DNA from: Opitutia bacterium
GTDB taxonomy: Bacteria > Verrucomicrobiota > Verrucomicrobiia > Opitutales > Coraliomargaritaceae
DNA length: 18,804 bases
Direction: 5' to 3'
Assembly (NCBI GenBank): GCA_018663485.1
Contig: JABJQI010000018.1
Location: 1-18,804, forward strand
The position numbers and the translations under genes were made by a program. This document shows, in pieces, positions 7,142-14,506 of this stretch. The notes beneath the pieces were generated by a model that made no database searches, was not told the origin of the DNA, and was given only the letters and a program-made list of their open reading frames with translations. Within the stretch, counting starts at the first letter, position 1. The number at the start of each line of letters is the position of its first letter.

Positions 7142-7996
7142 ATGCCAAATATACTTGCTTGCACCGACGGCTCCATTTACGCGAACAGCGTTTACAATCA
7201 CACCGCATGGGCTGCGGCTAAAATGTCTGCTTCCGTGCACGTGCTACACATGCTCAACCCACACCACGAAGATCCAGTCAAGGCGGATACCAGTGGCAGT
7301 ATTGGTATTGGCGCAAAAACGGCACTTCTCGAAGAAATTGTGGAACTCGAAGCGGCTCGTGCTAAAGTCGCTCGTAAGCGTGGTGAAGCGATTCTTGAAG
7401 ATGCGACTGCACAGCTCAGCGCAGCTGGCGTGCAAGAGGTCCAAGCCGATCAGAAGCATGGTCGTCTCAGCGATTCAATCGACAGCTACGAGCGCGACGC
7501 TGATCTCGTCGTGATCGGCAAGCGCGGCAACCACGCAAATTTCGCAGCAGGCCATATTGGCCACAATCTCGAACGTGTTGTACGTAGCTGTAAGCATCCG
7601 GTGCTGGTTACATCGCGAGAATTTACTAAAATTGAGCGCTTCGCACTCGCTTTTGATGGCGGCAATAGCGCGAAAAAAGCAGTCGAGTATGCAGCAAGTC
7701 AGCCATTGTTGAAAGGCATGCAGTGCCAATTACTAAGCATCGGCAAGGGCAATACCAAACTCGAAGCCGCATTGAACCAAGCCAAGCAGACATTAAGTGA
7801 CGCCGGTTTAGACGTCAGTGCCGAAATTCGTGACGGCGAGCCAGACAAAGTGATTGGCGAAGCAGTTGCCGATAGTCACATAGATTTACTAGTTATGGGT
7901 GCTTATGGGCACTCGCGTATTCGGCACCTTATTGTCGGTAGCACCACGACTGCGATGATTCGGACAGTGAAAATTCCCGTATTGCTCTTCCGCTAG
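7142..7996 (+). CDS. Universal stress protein, two UspA domains
   Basis: A cytoplasmic tandem-UspA protein of 284 residues, about twice a single Usp domain. Domain 1 (about 1-157) starts NILACTDGS and carries GKRGNHANFAAGHIGHN at 126-142, a slightly irregular version of the ATP-binding loop. Domain 2 (about 165-284) has a clean G-x2-G-x9-G-S/T motif, GAYGHSRIRHLIVGS (263-277), followed by the typical IPVLL end strand, so it probably binds ATP. Such proteins act in stress survival, and paired with transporters they may regulate them. It lies 47 bases after sulP and 23 bases before galM, pointing to an operon. The start is ATG 7142, with no Shine-Dalgarno. Confidence 0.93.
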   Translation: MPNILACTDGSIYANSVYNHTAWAAAKMSASVHVLHMLNPHHEDPVKADTSGSIGIGAKTALLEEIVELEAARAKVARKRGEAILEDATAQLSAAGVQEVQADQKHGRLSDSIDSYERDADLVVIGKRGNHANFAAGHIGHNLERVVRSCKHPVLVTSREFTKIERFALAFDGGNSAKKAVEYAASQPLLKGMQCQLLSIGKGNTKLEAALNQAKQTLSDAGLDVSAEIRDGEPDKVIGEAVADSHIDLLVMGAYGHSRIRHLIVGSTTTAMIRTVKIPVLLFR

Positions 7997-8019
7997 AATG
8001 CGCTTCCTTGCCCCAGCAT

Positions 8020-9060
8020 ATGAGCATCGCAAAACAGCTATTCGGCAATTTATCAAATGGTGAAGCGGTCAGCCTCTTTACGCTGACCAATAAAAACGGT
8101 TTGTCGGCTAAGGTTACTAATTATGGTGGTATTCTTGTCGCACTCAACGTGCCGGACCGCGATGGTAAGTTCGCCGATGTTGTTCTGGGCAAAGATACAC
8201 TCGATGGTTACATTTCAGGGCATCCTCACTTCGGTGCCACCACTGGCCGTGTTGCAGGGCGCATCTCCGGAGCACAGTTCACGCTAGAGGGCAAAACCTA
8301 TCAGCTCGAAGCGAACAACGGTCATAACTGTCTGCACGGTGGGCTCAATGGCTACGACAAACTTGTCTGGACCGCTGAGACCATCAACGATCACGGTATT
8401 GATAAGCTGCGCCTTTCAATTATAGACCCCGATGGAAGCAATGGTTTTCCGGGAACGATCGAGTGCACCGTGACCTATGCACTGCTCGATGACAACACAC
8501 TCGAAATCGCCTACACTGCGTCCACTGATAAGACCACGCCGTTCAATCTGACGAACCACTCATATTTTAATCTCAAAGGCGCTGGTAAAGGATCTGTGGT
8601 AGATCATAAAGTGCAGATCTTCGCCTCGTCAGTTGCTACCACCGACGAGGATGCCACGCTAATCGGACGTAAAGACCCAGTCATTGAGGGTTTCAACGAC
8701 TACCGTGAGCCAGTCGCCCTGAGCGCTCGAAAAGAGCTCGTCGGCGGCAATGCCGATATTCATTTCTTTCTTGATGGTGGACGAACGCGTCTACCAAAGG
8801 CCGCCGCGATTGTGTGTGAACCAAAGTCAGGCCGAGTCATGGAAACCTTTACTACCGAACCAGGCGTGCAGTTCTTTGCCGGGCTTTGTCTTGCAGGAGA
8901 TTTAGGCAAAGGCGGTGCAACCTATTCCTACATGGGCGGATTCTGTCTCGAAACTCAGGACTATGCCGATAGTGTCAATTTCCCCGAAATGGGCGGCGCG
9001 ATTCTCAAGCCCGAAGAGCCATTTAGCTCTACCACGCTCTACCGCTTCAGCGCAAAATAG
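8020..9060 (+). CDS. galM: Aldose 1-epimerase (galactose mutarotase)
   Basis: Interconverts alpha and beta anomers of galactose, glucose and related sugars; cytoplasmic here, with no signal peptide. Its 346 residues fit the family. The active-site pattern is complete: NNGHNCLHGG with His106, FNLTNHSYFNL with His180 (general acid), FFLDG with Asp252, and CLETQDYADSVNFPE with Glu311 (general base). TTEPGVQFFAG is also typical. Starting at ATG 8020 gives MSIAKQLFG; a TTG four codons earlier (8008) is possible but less likely. It begins 23 bases after the Usp gene and appears co-transcribed with it, although no galactose genes lie nearby. No Shine-Dalgarno is visible. Confidence 0.95.
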   Translation: MSIAKQLFGNLSNGEAVSLFTLTNKNGLSAKVTNYGGILVALNVPDRDGKFADVVLGKDTLDGYISGHPHFGATTGRVAGRISGAQFTLEGKTYQLEANNGHNCLHGGLNGYDKLVWTAETINDHGIDKLRLSIIDPDGSNGFPGTIECTVTYALLDDNTLEIAYTASTDKTTPFNLTNHSYFNLKGAGKGSVVDHKVQIFASSVATTDEDATLIGRKDPVIEGFNDYREPVALSARKELVGGNADIHFFLDGGRTRLPKAAAIVCEPKSGRVMETFTTEPGVQFFAGLCLAGDLGKGGATYSYMGGFCLETQDYADSVNFPEMGGAILKPEEPFSSTTLYRFSAK

Positions 9061-9199
9061 TGTATTGTAGCGTCACTGCTACGCGACTGGCTAATCCTGT
9101 GCTTGAATATCATTGGCAACGAACAGCGTTGTCGCCATCTACTCTCTCCTTTCTTAAGTCTCATTCCTCTAGTCTTCTTCTCATCTTTCACTTTCCAAC

Positions 9200-11101
9200 G
9201 TGGCTCTCCTCACATACCGAAATCTCACCATCTCCTTTGGCGGCCCACGCCTACTCGATAACGCAGGTATCACTGTCGAAAAACGTGAGCGCATCTGCCT
9301 AATTGGCCGTAATGGTGAAGGTAAATCCACCTTGCTACGCATCATCGACGGGGAGATTAAGCCCGACTCTGGTGAGATCGAAGCTATCCCTGGTCTACGC
9401 ATTGGTAAGCTCGACCAAGAAGTGCCGCCACACTTAGAAGGCACCGTCTTCGAAATTGTGTCAGCAGGTCTCGGCCCAGCCGCTAAGACAGTCGCAGAAT
9501 ACCATCGTCTCGCCCACGAATACGATGAGAATCAAGACGATTCCATTGCGACTCGCTTGGATGAGCTACAAGAAGAGCTCGACCGCACCGACGGTTGGAC
9601 TCTTGAACACAAAGTTGAAAATATCCTCAACCGCGTCGAGCTCGATGGTGGTGCCCTCTTCTCCTCGCTGTCCGGAGGGAACAAGCGCCGCGCTCTACTC
9701 GCCCGTGCACTGACCGCCGAGCCACATATCCTGCTGCTCGACGAGCCGACCAATCACCTCGACATTCCCGGCATCCGTTGGCTTGAAGAATTCCTGCGCA
9801 AAGCTGACATTTCGCTGCTCTTCGTCTCGCACGACCGTGCCTTCATCCGCCGTGTCGCCAACCGTATCGTTGACCTCGATCGCGGACAGCTCACCTCATG
9901 GAACTGCGACTACGAGACCTATCTGACACGCAAAGCCGACCTCCTCGCAGGTGAAGCCAAGCAGCAAGCCGTGTTTGATAAGAAACTAGCCGAAGAAGAA
10001 GTCTGGATTCGTAAAGGCATCCAAGCCCGCCGCACTCGCAATGAAGGCCGTGTGCGCTCACTTCAAAAAATGCGTGTTGAGCGCGCGAAACGACGTAACA
10101 TCATTGGCACGTCATCGCTCAGCGTAAACGAAGGTCAACTTTCTGGGCGCAAGGTACTCACAATCGATAACGTTTGCTACGATTGGGGCAACAAGCCACT
10201 CATCCAGAACTTCTCCACCGTCATCTGGCGCGGTGACAAGATCGGCATCGTCGGACTCAACGGCTCTGGTAAGACCACCCTACTCAACCTGCTACTAGAA
10301 AAGTTGCAGCCACAGCAGGGCTTCGTCACGGTTGGCACCAAGCTAGAAGTTGCGTATTTCGACCAACATCGTGCACAGCTCGATGATAAGCTTTCGGTCG
10401 CCGAAAACGTCTGCCCATCTGGTGATATGGTGACGATCAATGGCCGACCGCGCCATATTATTACCTACTTGCAAGACTTCCTGTTCACACCTGAAACCTC
10501 GCGCTCGCCCATCACTAAACTTTCCGGCGGGGAACGCGCCCGACTGCTGCTCGCCCGTCTCTTTTTGCAACCCGCCAACGTGTTGGTGCTGGATGAGCCG
10601 ACCAATGACCTCGATATCGAAACCGTCGAACTGCTCGAAGAGCGACTGCTCGATTACGACGGTACACTGCTACTAGTCAGTCATGACCGTAGTTTCCTCG
10701 ACAATGTCGTGACCAGCACTATCGCCCTCGAAGGCGACGGCCTCGTGACTGAATACAACGGTGGCTGTGAAAACTGGTTGGAGCAATTTGAAGCGCGCAA
10801 AGCTGCCGAAGCACTCGCAGCTAAAGCACCTGCGCCAGTCGCCAAGCCCGCCGAAGCGGCACCGGTTGCAAAGCCGGCACGCAAGCTCACAAATAAGGAG
10901 CGCGAAGCACTCAAGAGCTTACCCATTCAAATCAAACAGCTCGAAACTGAGCATGCGGCTCTTAGCGAAAAGATGGCTTCGGCAGAATACTATCAAGATC
11001 TGAACAGCGATATGGCTGGCGACGCCAAACGCCTAGAGCAACTCGAATCCGATACGATGGCTGCCTATGAGCAATTCGAGGTGCTAACTGAGGAAGATTG
11101 A
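9200..11101 (+). CDS. uup: ABC-F family ATPase, Uup-like
   Basis: A soluble ABC-F protein with two ATPase domains and no membrane segments; the family binds the ribosome E site, and Uup also affects transposon excision and ribosome assembly. It has 633 residues. Domain 1 has Walker A GRNGEGKS (36-43), signature LSGGN (157-161) and Walker B LLLDEPTNHLD (178-188). The linker at about 240-310 is charged and helical, the P-site tRNA interaction region. Domain 2 has GLNGSGKT (352-359), LSGGE (441-445) and VLDEPTNDLD. An Ala/Pro-rich hinge then leads to a coiled-coil tail (about 561-633, KLTNKEREALKSLPIQIKQL onward), which marks it as Uup and not EttA. The start is GTG 9200 behind a pyrimidine-rich leader without a Shine-Dalgarno. 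Confidence 0.93.
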   Translation: MALLTYRNLTISFGGPRLLDNAGITVEKRERICLIGRNGEGKSTLLRIIDGEIKPDSGEIEAIPGLRIGKLDQEVPPHLEGTVFEIVSAGLGPAAKTVAEYHRLAHEYDENQDDSIATRLDELQEELDRTDGWTLEHKVENILNRVELDGGALFSSLSGGNKRRALLARALTAEPHILLLDEPTNHLDIPGIRWLEEFLRKADISLLFVSHDRAFIRRVANRIVDLDRGQLTSWNCDYETYLTRKADLLAGEAKQQAVFDKKLAEEEVWIRKGIQARRTRNEGRVRSLQKMRVERAKRRNIIGTSSLSVNEGQLSGRKVLTIDNVCYDWGNKPLIQNFSTVIWRGDKIGIVGLNGSGKTTLLNLLLEKLQPQQGFVTVGTKLEVAYFDQHRAQLDDKLSVAENVCPSGDMVTINGRPRHIITYLQDFLFTPETSRSPITKLSGGERARLLLARLFLQPANVLVLDEPTNDLDIETVELLEERLLDYDGTLLLVSHDRSFLDNVVTSTIALEGDGLVTEYNGGCENWLEQFEARKAAEALAAKAPAPVAKPAEAAPVAKPARKLTNKEREALKSLPIQIKQLETEHAALSEKMASAEYYQDLNSDMAGDAKRLEQLESDTMAAYEQFEVLTEED

Positions 11102-11135
11102 GAGCAGTGGTGTGACCGATTAGATAGTCAGCATC

Positions 11136-11160
11136 GGGCTTTCTGTAAGTAGCCTGTTTT
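11136..11160 (+). terminator. Weak candidate terminator after uup
   Basis: GGGCT (11136-11140) can pair with AGCCT (11151-11155), including one G-U pair, across a 10-base loop, with GTTTT following. The stem is short and the T-run interrupted, so this is only a weak terminator candidate about 35 bases after the uup stop. Confidence 0.3.
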
Positions 11161-11338
11161 CGTTATTCGGCCCATAATACTACTCGCACGTTTCAAAGGC
11201 CTATCTGTCCCTTAATCCGCTCGAGCAGGGTCAGAAAGTAGGTGCAATATTGTCCGTTGCGACTGATTTAAGCACGTATTTACTTGTATAATTAAATAAT
11301 CAATTTAGAGTTAGTATGACTATACTCATCAATCTGGA

Positions 11339-11367
11339 TTGCAAAAACGCACCAACTGTTTTATTAT
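11339..11367 (+). promoter_or_regulatory. Candidate sigma-70 promoter of the cytidylate-kinase-like gene
   Basis: TTGCAA (11339-11344, 4 of 6 consensus) and TATTAT (11362-11367, 5 of 6) are separated by exactly 17 bases. This predicts initiation near 11374 and a leader of about 56 bases before ATG 11430. The roughly 330-base gap after uup is AT-rich here, and a perfect TATAAT also occurs at 11287-11292 but without a good -35. No protein frame is supportable in the gap. Confidence 0.45.
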
Positions 11368-11429
11368 TTAATAGCTTTCATCCTTGTGAGCTAGCCATGA
11401 CCGTACTCCCAAATTAGAAAGACAGAGCC

Positions 11430-12131
11430 ATGAATGAGACTAGCAGTTTCAACGAATGCTGCAGCTACGTCGCTGCATTGGTACAAGAAAAAACACATCC
11501 CGAAGTCGAACAACCGCATCCGGCGATCACCATCTCGCGCCAAACTGGTGCCCGCGGCCGCAGTATTGGCAAAAAAATTCAAGATGCGCTGCGCGAGGGA
11601 TCGCCCCAAGACCCAATTCCATGGACCTGCTTTGACGAAGATCTTGTCGAGAAAGTCCTAAATGATCACGATCTACCAGCCAGCCTAGCTAAGTTTATGC
11701 CCGAGGATTCCGTCAGTGAGATTGACAGCACGATTAATGAAATCCTCGGCCGACACCCTTCGCTGTGGACCTTGTTTGAGCAGACCGTTGAATCCATGGT
11801 GCACCTTTGTCACATGGGAAATTGTATCTTAGTAGGTCGCGGTGGCAATAAAATTGCCGAAGGCCTTTCTAATGTTACGCGCGTGCGTTTTGTCGGTAGT
11901 TTATCACAGCGTATCAAGCAGGTGGTTAGCATCCATGGCATGTCGAACAAAGAGGCCAAGTATTTCATTAAGCAAGAAGACCGTGCACGCCAACGCTATA
12001 TGAAGAATCATTTTGACTCTGATGTTGAAAACCCGTTCGACTACGACCTAGTGATCAATACCGATCATTACAGCGACCAAGCGGTCGTGCAAATAGTACT
12101 AAGTGCAGTGGCTGCCAAGCAGCCGGGATAA
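11430..12131 (+). CDS. Cytidylate-kinase-like family protein
   Basis: This 233-residue cytoplasmic protein belongs to the cytidylate-kinase-like family, P-loop proteins distinct from true Cmk. A leading 30 residues are followed by the degenerate nucleotide-binding loop ITISRQTGARGRSIGKKI (33-50), where arginine stands in the place expected for the Walker A lysine. Other family features are FDEDLVEKV (69-77), NCILVGRGGNKIAEGL (131-146), RVRFVGSL (151-158) and the lid-like DRARQRYMKNHF (184-195), then FDYDLVINTD (203-212). It may phosphorylate a nucleotide or may serve regulation; I cannot tell. It has its own probable promoter and appears monocistronic. Confidence 0.85.
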   Translation: MNETSSFNECCSYVAALVQEKTHPEVEQPHPAITISRQTGARGRSIGKKIQDALREGSPQDPIPWTCFDEDLVEKVLNDHDLPASLAKFMPEDSVSEIDSTINEILGRHPSLWTLFEQTVESMVHLCHMGNCILVGRGGNKIAEGLSNVTRVRFVGSLSQRIKQVVSIHGMSNKEAKYFIKQEDRARQRYMKNHFDSDVENPFDYDLVINTDHYSDQAVVQIVLSAVAAKQPG

Positions 12132-12321
12132 GCTAGTACCGACCACACTAAGATGATCTCTTACGGTCTCCTTCTTGTCTGTTTGGGCAGCGCAATGTCG
12201 ACTTTGTCCGCTACCCCATGGCAAACCACTGTATGTCGCCAGCGGGCAACTGTGCTACCCCAAATCCCCTCATTCTAGGATTGTCTGCCACGTCACGATC
12301 CGCCACTGCTTTGTGCTCGCT

Positions 12322-13614
12322 ATGACGACCTCGACGCACGACGCCACACACTCTCAGAAACACATCGCCATCGTTGGCGGCGGTGCCGCCGGTTTCTTTG
12401 CGGCAATCACCGCCGCCGAAGCAAATCCCGCTGCGAGTGTTACGATTTACGAGCGCAGTCAGCACACACTCAGTAAAGTAAAAATCTCAGGCGGTGGCCG
12501 TTGTAATGTCACTCATAGTTGCTTTGAACCTGCCAAGCTTGCCAGCCATTATCCACGCGGTTCACGCGAATTACACGGCGCCTTTCATCGTTGGCAGCCA
12601 CTAGACACTATTCAGTGGTTCGCTGAGCGCGGCGTTACCCTGAAGACGGAAGCTGACGGGCGCATGTTTCCCGACAGCGATAATTCGCAGACCATCATCG
12701 ATTGCTTTCATACGGCCGCTGAAAATGCTGGCGTAAATTTACTTAAGGGCGTGGGCCTCAAAGGGCTCAGTCAAAGCCCCGATGGTTCGTTCACTCTTAA
12801 ACTTACCGACGACACACAAACCAGCGCGGACGCGACCTGTATCGCCACTGGCTCGCTCAAGGCCTCGCCCCTGACCCGTACACTCGAAACCCTAGGGCAT
12901 ACCATCGAGCCACTAGCGCCTTCGTTATTTGCATTCAATGTAGCCGACAGGCGCACCGATGGCCTCTCCGGCTTGTCCGTACAAAATGCCAGTGTATTTG
13001 TCGTGGTGTCGTCGCTTGCCACTATCTCTCCGCGCAATTCTAAGGCGCTGGCACAAACCGGCCCGATCCTCATCACTCACCGCGGGTTCAGTGGTCCTGC
13101 GATATTGCGCCTCTCAGCCTGGCAAGCGCGTAGCCTACAGGAGCAAAATTACCATTTCGACATAGTGATTAACTGGCTTAGCAATCTAACGGAAAGCCAA
13201 GTGCGCGATCAGTTCGCCAAGCTTCGTAAACACAAAGGTCGCACATTGGTTAGAAGTAAAATCTTTGAGGCTATTCCACGCCGCCTATGGGAACGCATCG
13301 TCGAAGCCACTGGCATCAGCGAAGATACACCTTGGTCACAACTTTCCAAAGCGGTCGAAACTAAACTCATTAATCAGCTCATCGCCGCTCGTTATAGCGT
13401 TCAAGGTAAGACCACTAATAAGGACGAGTTCGTGACCTGCGGCGGCGTACGCCTTAATGAGATTGATTTTAAGTCCATGCAAAGTCGCAAAGTTCCGGGC
13501 CTCTATTTTGCTGGCGAATGCTTAGATGTCGATGGAATCACTGGCGGCTACAATTTTCAGGCCGCTTGGACAGGTGGTCGTATTGCTGGACTCTCGATGG
13601 CGGACGGTCTTTAA
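12322..13614 (+). CDS. NAD(P)/FAD-dependent oxidoreductase, HI0933 / aminoacetone-oxidase type
   Basis: A 430-residue flavoprotein of the HI0933/BaiN group. The N-terminal Rossmann motif HIAIVGGGAAGFFAA is at about residues 14-28, followed by the family block KISGGGRCNVTH (about 54-65). The mid-protein segment IATGSLKASPLTRTLETLGH then PSLFAFN resembles the aminoacetone-oxidase subgroup; the longer glycine loop of BaiN-type members is absent. The C-terminal LYFAGECLDVDGITGGYNFQ and AWTGGRIAG complete the FAD site. The substrate is not determinable. The frame is open back to 12175, but those 49 residues are Cys/His-rich and unlike the family, so ATG 12322 is the likely start. It is convergent with the yciH unit, 70 bases away, with no clear terminator between. 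Confidence 0.9.
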   Translation: MTTSTHDATHSQKHIAIVGGGAAGFFAAITAAEANPAASVTIYERSQHTLSKVKISGGGRCNVTHSCFEPAKLASHYPRGSRELHGAFHRWQPLDTIQWFAERGVTLKTEADGRMFPDSDNSQTIIDCFHTAAENAGVNLLKGVGLKGLSQSPDGSFTLKLTDDTQTSADATCIATGSLKASPLTRTLETLGHTIEPLAPSLFAFNVADRRTDGLSGLSVQNASVFVVVSSLATISPRNSKALAQTGPILITHRGFSGPAILRLSAWQARSLQEQNYHFDIVINWLSNLTESQVRDQFAKLRKHKGRTLVRSKIFEAIPRRLWERIVEATGISEDTPWSQLSKAVETKLINQLIAARYSVQGKTTNKDEFVTCGGVRLNEIDFKSMQSRKVPGLYFAGECLDVDGITGGYNFQAAWTGGRIAGLSMADGL

Positions 13615-13684
13615 GGCGGGTCACTCTTGCCAACTTGTACCCCCATAGCCACTCCCCATTTCGCTTGGTATATACGGCTCGCGT

Positions 13685-14083
13685 TCATCCACCCGCACGC
13701 ACTGGTTTGTAACCGAGCATTTCGAGTTCGGTCATGACTCGGTCGCAGACGTCACCTTGCAATTCGATGACACGACCTTTGAGAGTGCCGCCACAGGCAC
13801 AACTCTTTTTAAATTTAAAGGTTATCGCTTCAAGTTCTTTGAGTGGGATACAACTCGGGAATTCGCGCAGCGTGGTTACAATTTTACCGCCACGACCGGC
13901 TTTTTCTCGGCGCACTTCGACGCGCCCTTTCGACTTCGCCTTCTTTTCTAGCGCTTTCGAACGCGTCGGTTGATGCATCGGTCTGCTCGGCAGTCCACCA
14001 ATATTAAGTGCGCCGAATGGGTTGTTCGCCAACACACTGCCCGTGCCGTTGGTCGAAATTTTATCTTGAGAACGCTTGCTCAT
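13685..14083 (-). CDS. yciH: YciH / SUI1-family translation factor (eIF1-like)
   Basis: Bacterial homologue of eukaryotic eIF1; E. coli YciH has been reported to inhibit translation initiation under stress by acting at the 30S P site. It has 132 residues from ATG 14083. An N-terminal basic, Ser/Gly/Pro-rich extension (1-65) precedes the SUI1 fold. The family pattern is clear in FKKSCACGGTLKGRVIELQG (91-110), then VMTELEMLGYKPVRAGG (116-132). Two cysteines (C95, C97) sit in the loop before GGT. Its start codon overlaps the stop of the upstream small gene as ATGA, so translation is probably coupled and the shorter start is favoured over the frame's extension to 14116. Confidence 0.92.
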   Translation of the reverse strand: MSKRSQDKISTNGTGSVLANNPFGALNIGGLPSRPMHQPTRSKALEKKAKSKGRVEVRREKAGRGGKIVTTLREFPSCIPLKELEAITFKFKKSCACGGTLKGRVIELQGDVCDRVMTELEMLGYKPVRAGG

Positions 14084-14334
14084 GGATGATGTGGGCTGTC
14101 GGGGTGATCGAGCCAAACCAAGGCCTTGGTATAGCTACGCTTAGTCAAATAGTGCTCCAGTCGATCATGCAAACCTGCTGTTTGCGCGTAGGCATCCAGT
14201 CGAGCCAGCACCGCCTGCAGGGACTCTCCCTGAGCTAAAGTCCGCGCTTGCGTGATGTATTCTAAGTCCAATCTTAACTGATCCTGATCCATTCTGACAG
14301 TCTCATTAAGCTCGTGCTTCAGGCGCAAGCCCAT
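14080..14334 (-). CDS. Hypothetical 84-residue protein coupled to yciH
   Basis: I do not recognise this protein as a named family. It begins MGLRLKHELNETVRMDQDQL and looks all-helical: residues 15-50 form charged helices (LRLDLEYITQARTLAQGESL), and the C-terminal part has HDRLEHYLTKRSYTKALVWL. There is no signal peptide, transmembrane segment or cysteine. Its TGA stop overlaps the yciH ATG (ATGA at 14083-14080), which is strong evidence that it is a real gene and functions with or is dosed together with yciH. It is divergent from odhA, sharing a 172-base control region. No Shine-Dalgarno is seen; ATG 14334 was chosen as the longest start, with an alternative at Met15. Confidence 0.75.
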   Translation of the reverse strand: MGLRLKHELNETVRMDQDQLRLDLEYITQARTLAQGESLQAVLARLDAYAQTAGLHDRLEHYLTKRSYTKALVWLDHPDSPHHP

Positions 14335-14364
14335 AACGTATCCGAATCACACATGGCAGTTTTA

Positions 14365-14396
14365 CTTGACGTCAAGACATGAAACGTGACATCAAG
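14365..14396. promoter_or_regulatory. Tandem near-palindromic operator pair upstream of odhA
   Basis: CTTGACGTCAAG (14365-14376) is a perfect 12-bp palindrome. CGTGACATCAAG (14385-14396) matches it at 10 of 12 positions and starts exactly 20 bases later, about two helical turns. This spacing suits two dimers binding cooperatively on one DNA face. The pair lies between the divergent yciH unit and odhA, so either or both could be controlled. The regulator is unknown. Confidence 0.5.
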
Positions 14397-14452
14397 CCAT
14401 TCCAGTATTAGCTGAGCGAATAACGACAGTTAAATACTTTTAAGATTTGCAC

Positions 14453-14474
14453 AGCTAATGGCCAATTGTTAGCT
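14453..14474 (+). promoter_or_regulatory. Inverted repeat in the odhA leader
   Basis: AGCTAA (14453-14458) and TTAGCT (14469-14474) form a perfect 6-bp inverted repeat with a 10-base spacer, 33 bases before the odhA ATG. It could be a second operator or a weak leader hairpin. Chance is not excluded. Confidence 0.28.
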
Positions 14475-14506
14475 TACTAAAATCTATCTCCTCTAATGAA
14501 GCCATT

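Noticed and set aside
12175..12321. 49-residue N-terminal extension of the FAD oxidoreductase
   Set aside because: Cys/His-rich, unlike the family, and without upstream signals; the Rossmann fold begins soon after ATG 12322.
12820..12950. Missing glycine-rich loop in the oxidoreductase, at first taken for a defect
   Set aside because: A shorter loop followed by PSLFAFN is what I recall for the aminoacetone-oxidase subgroup, so it is a subfamily trait and not damage.
13615..13684. Possible bidirectional terminator between the convergent oxidoreductase and yciH genes
   Set aside because: I found no stem with an adjacent T-run on either strand.
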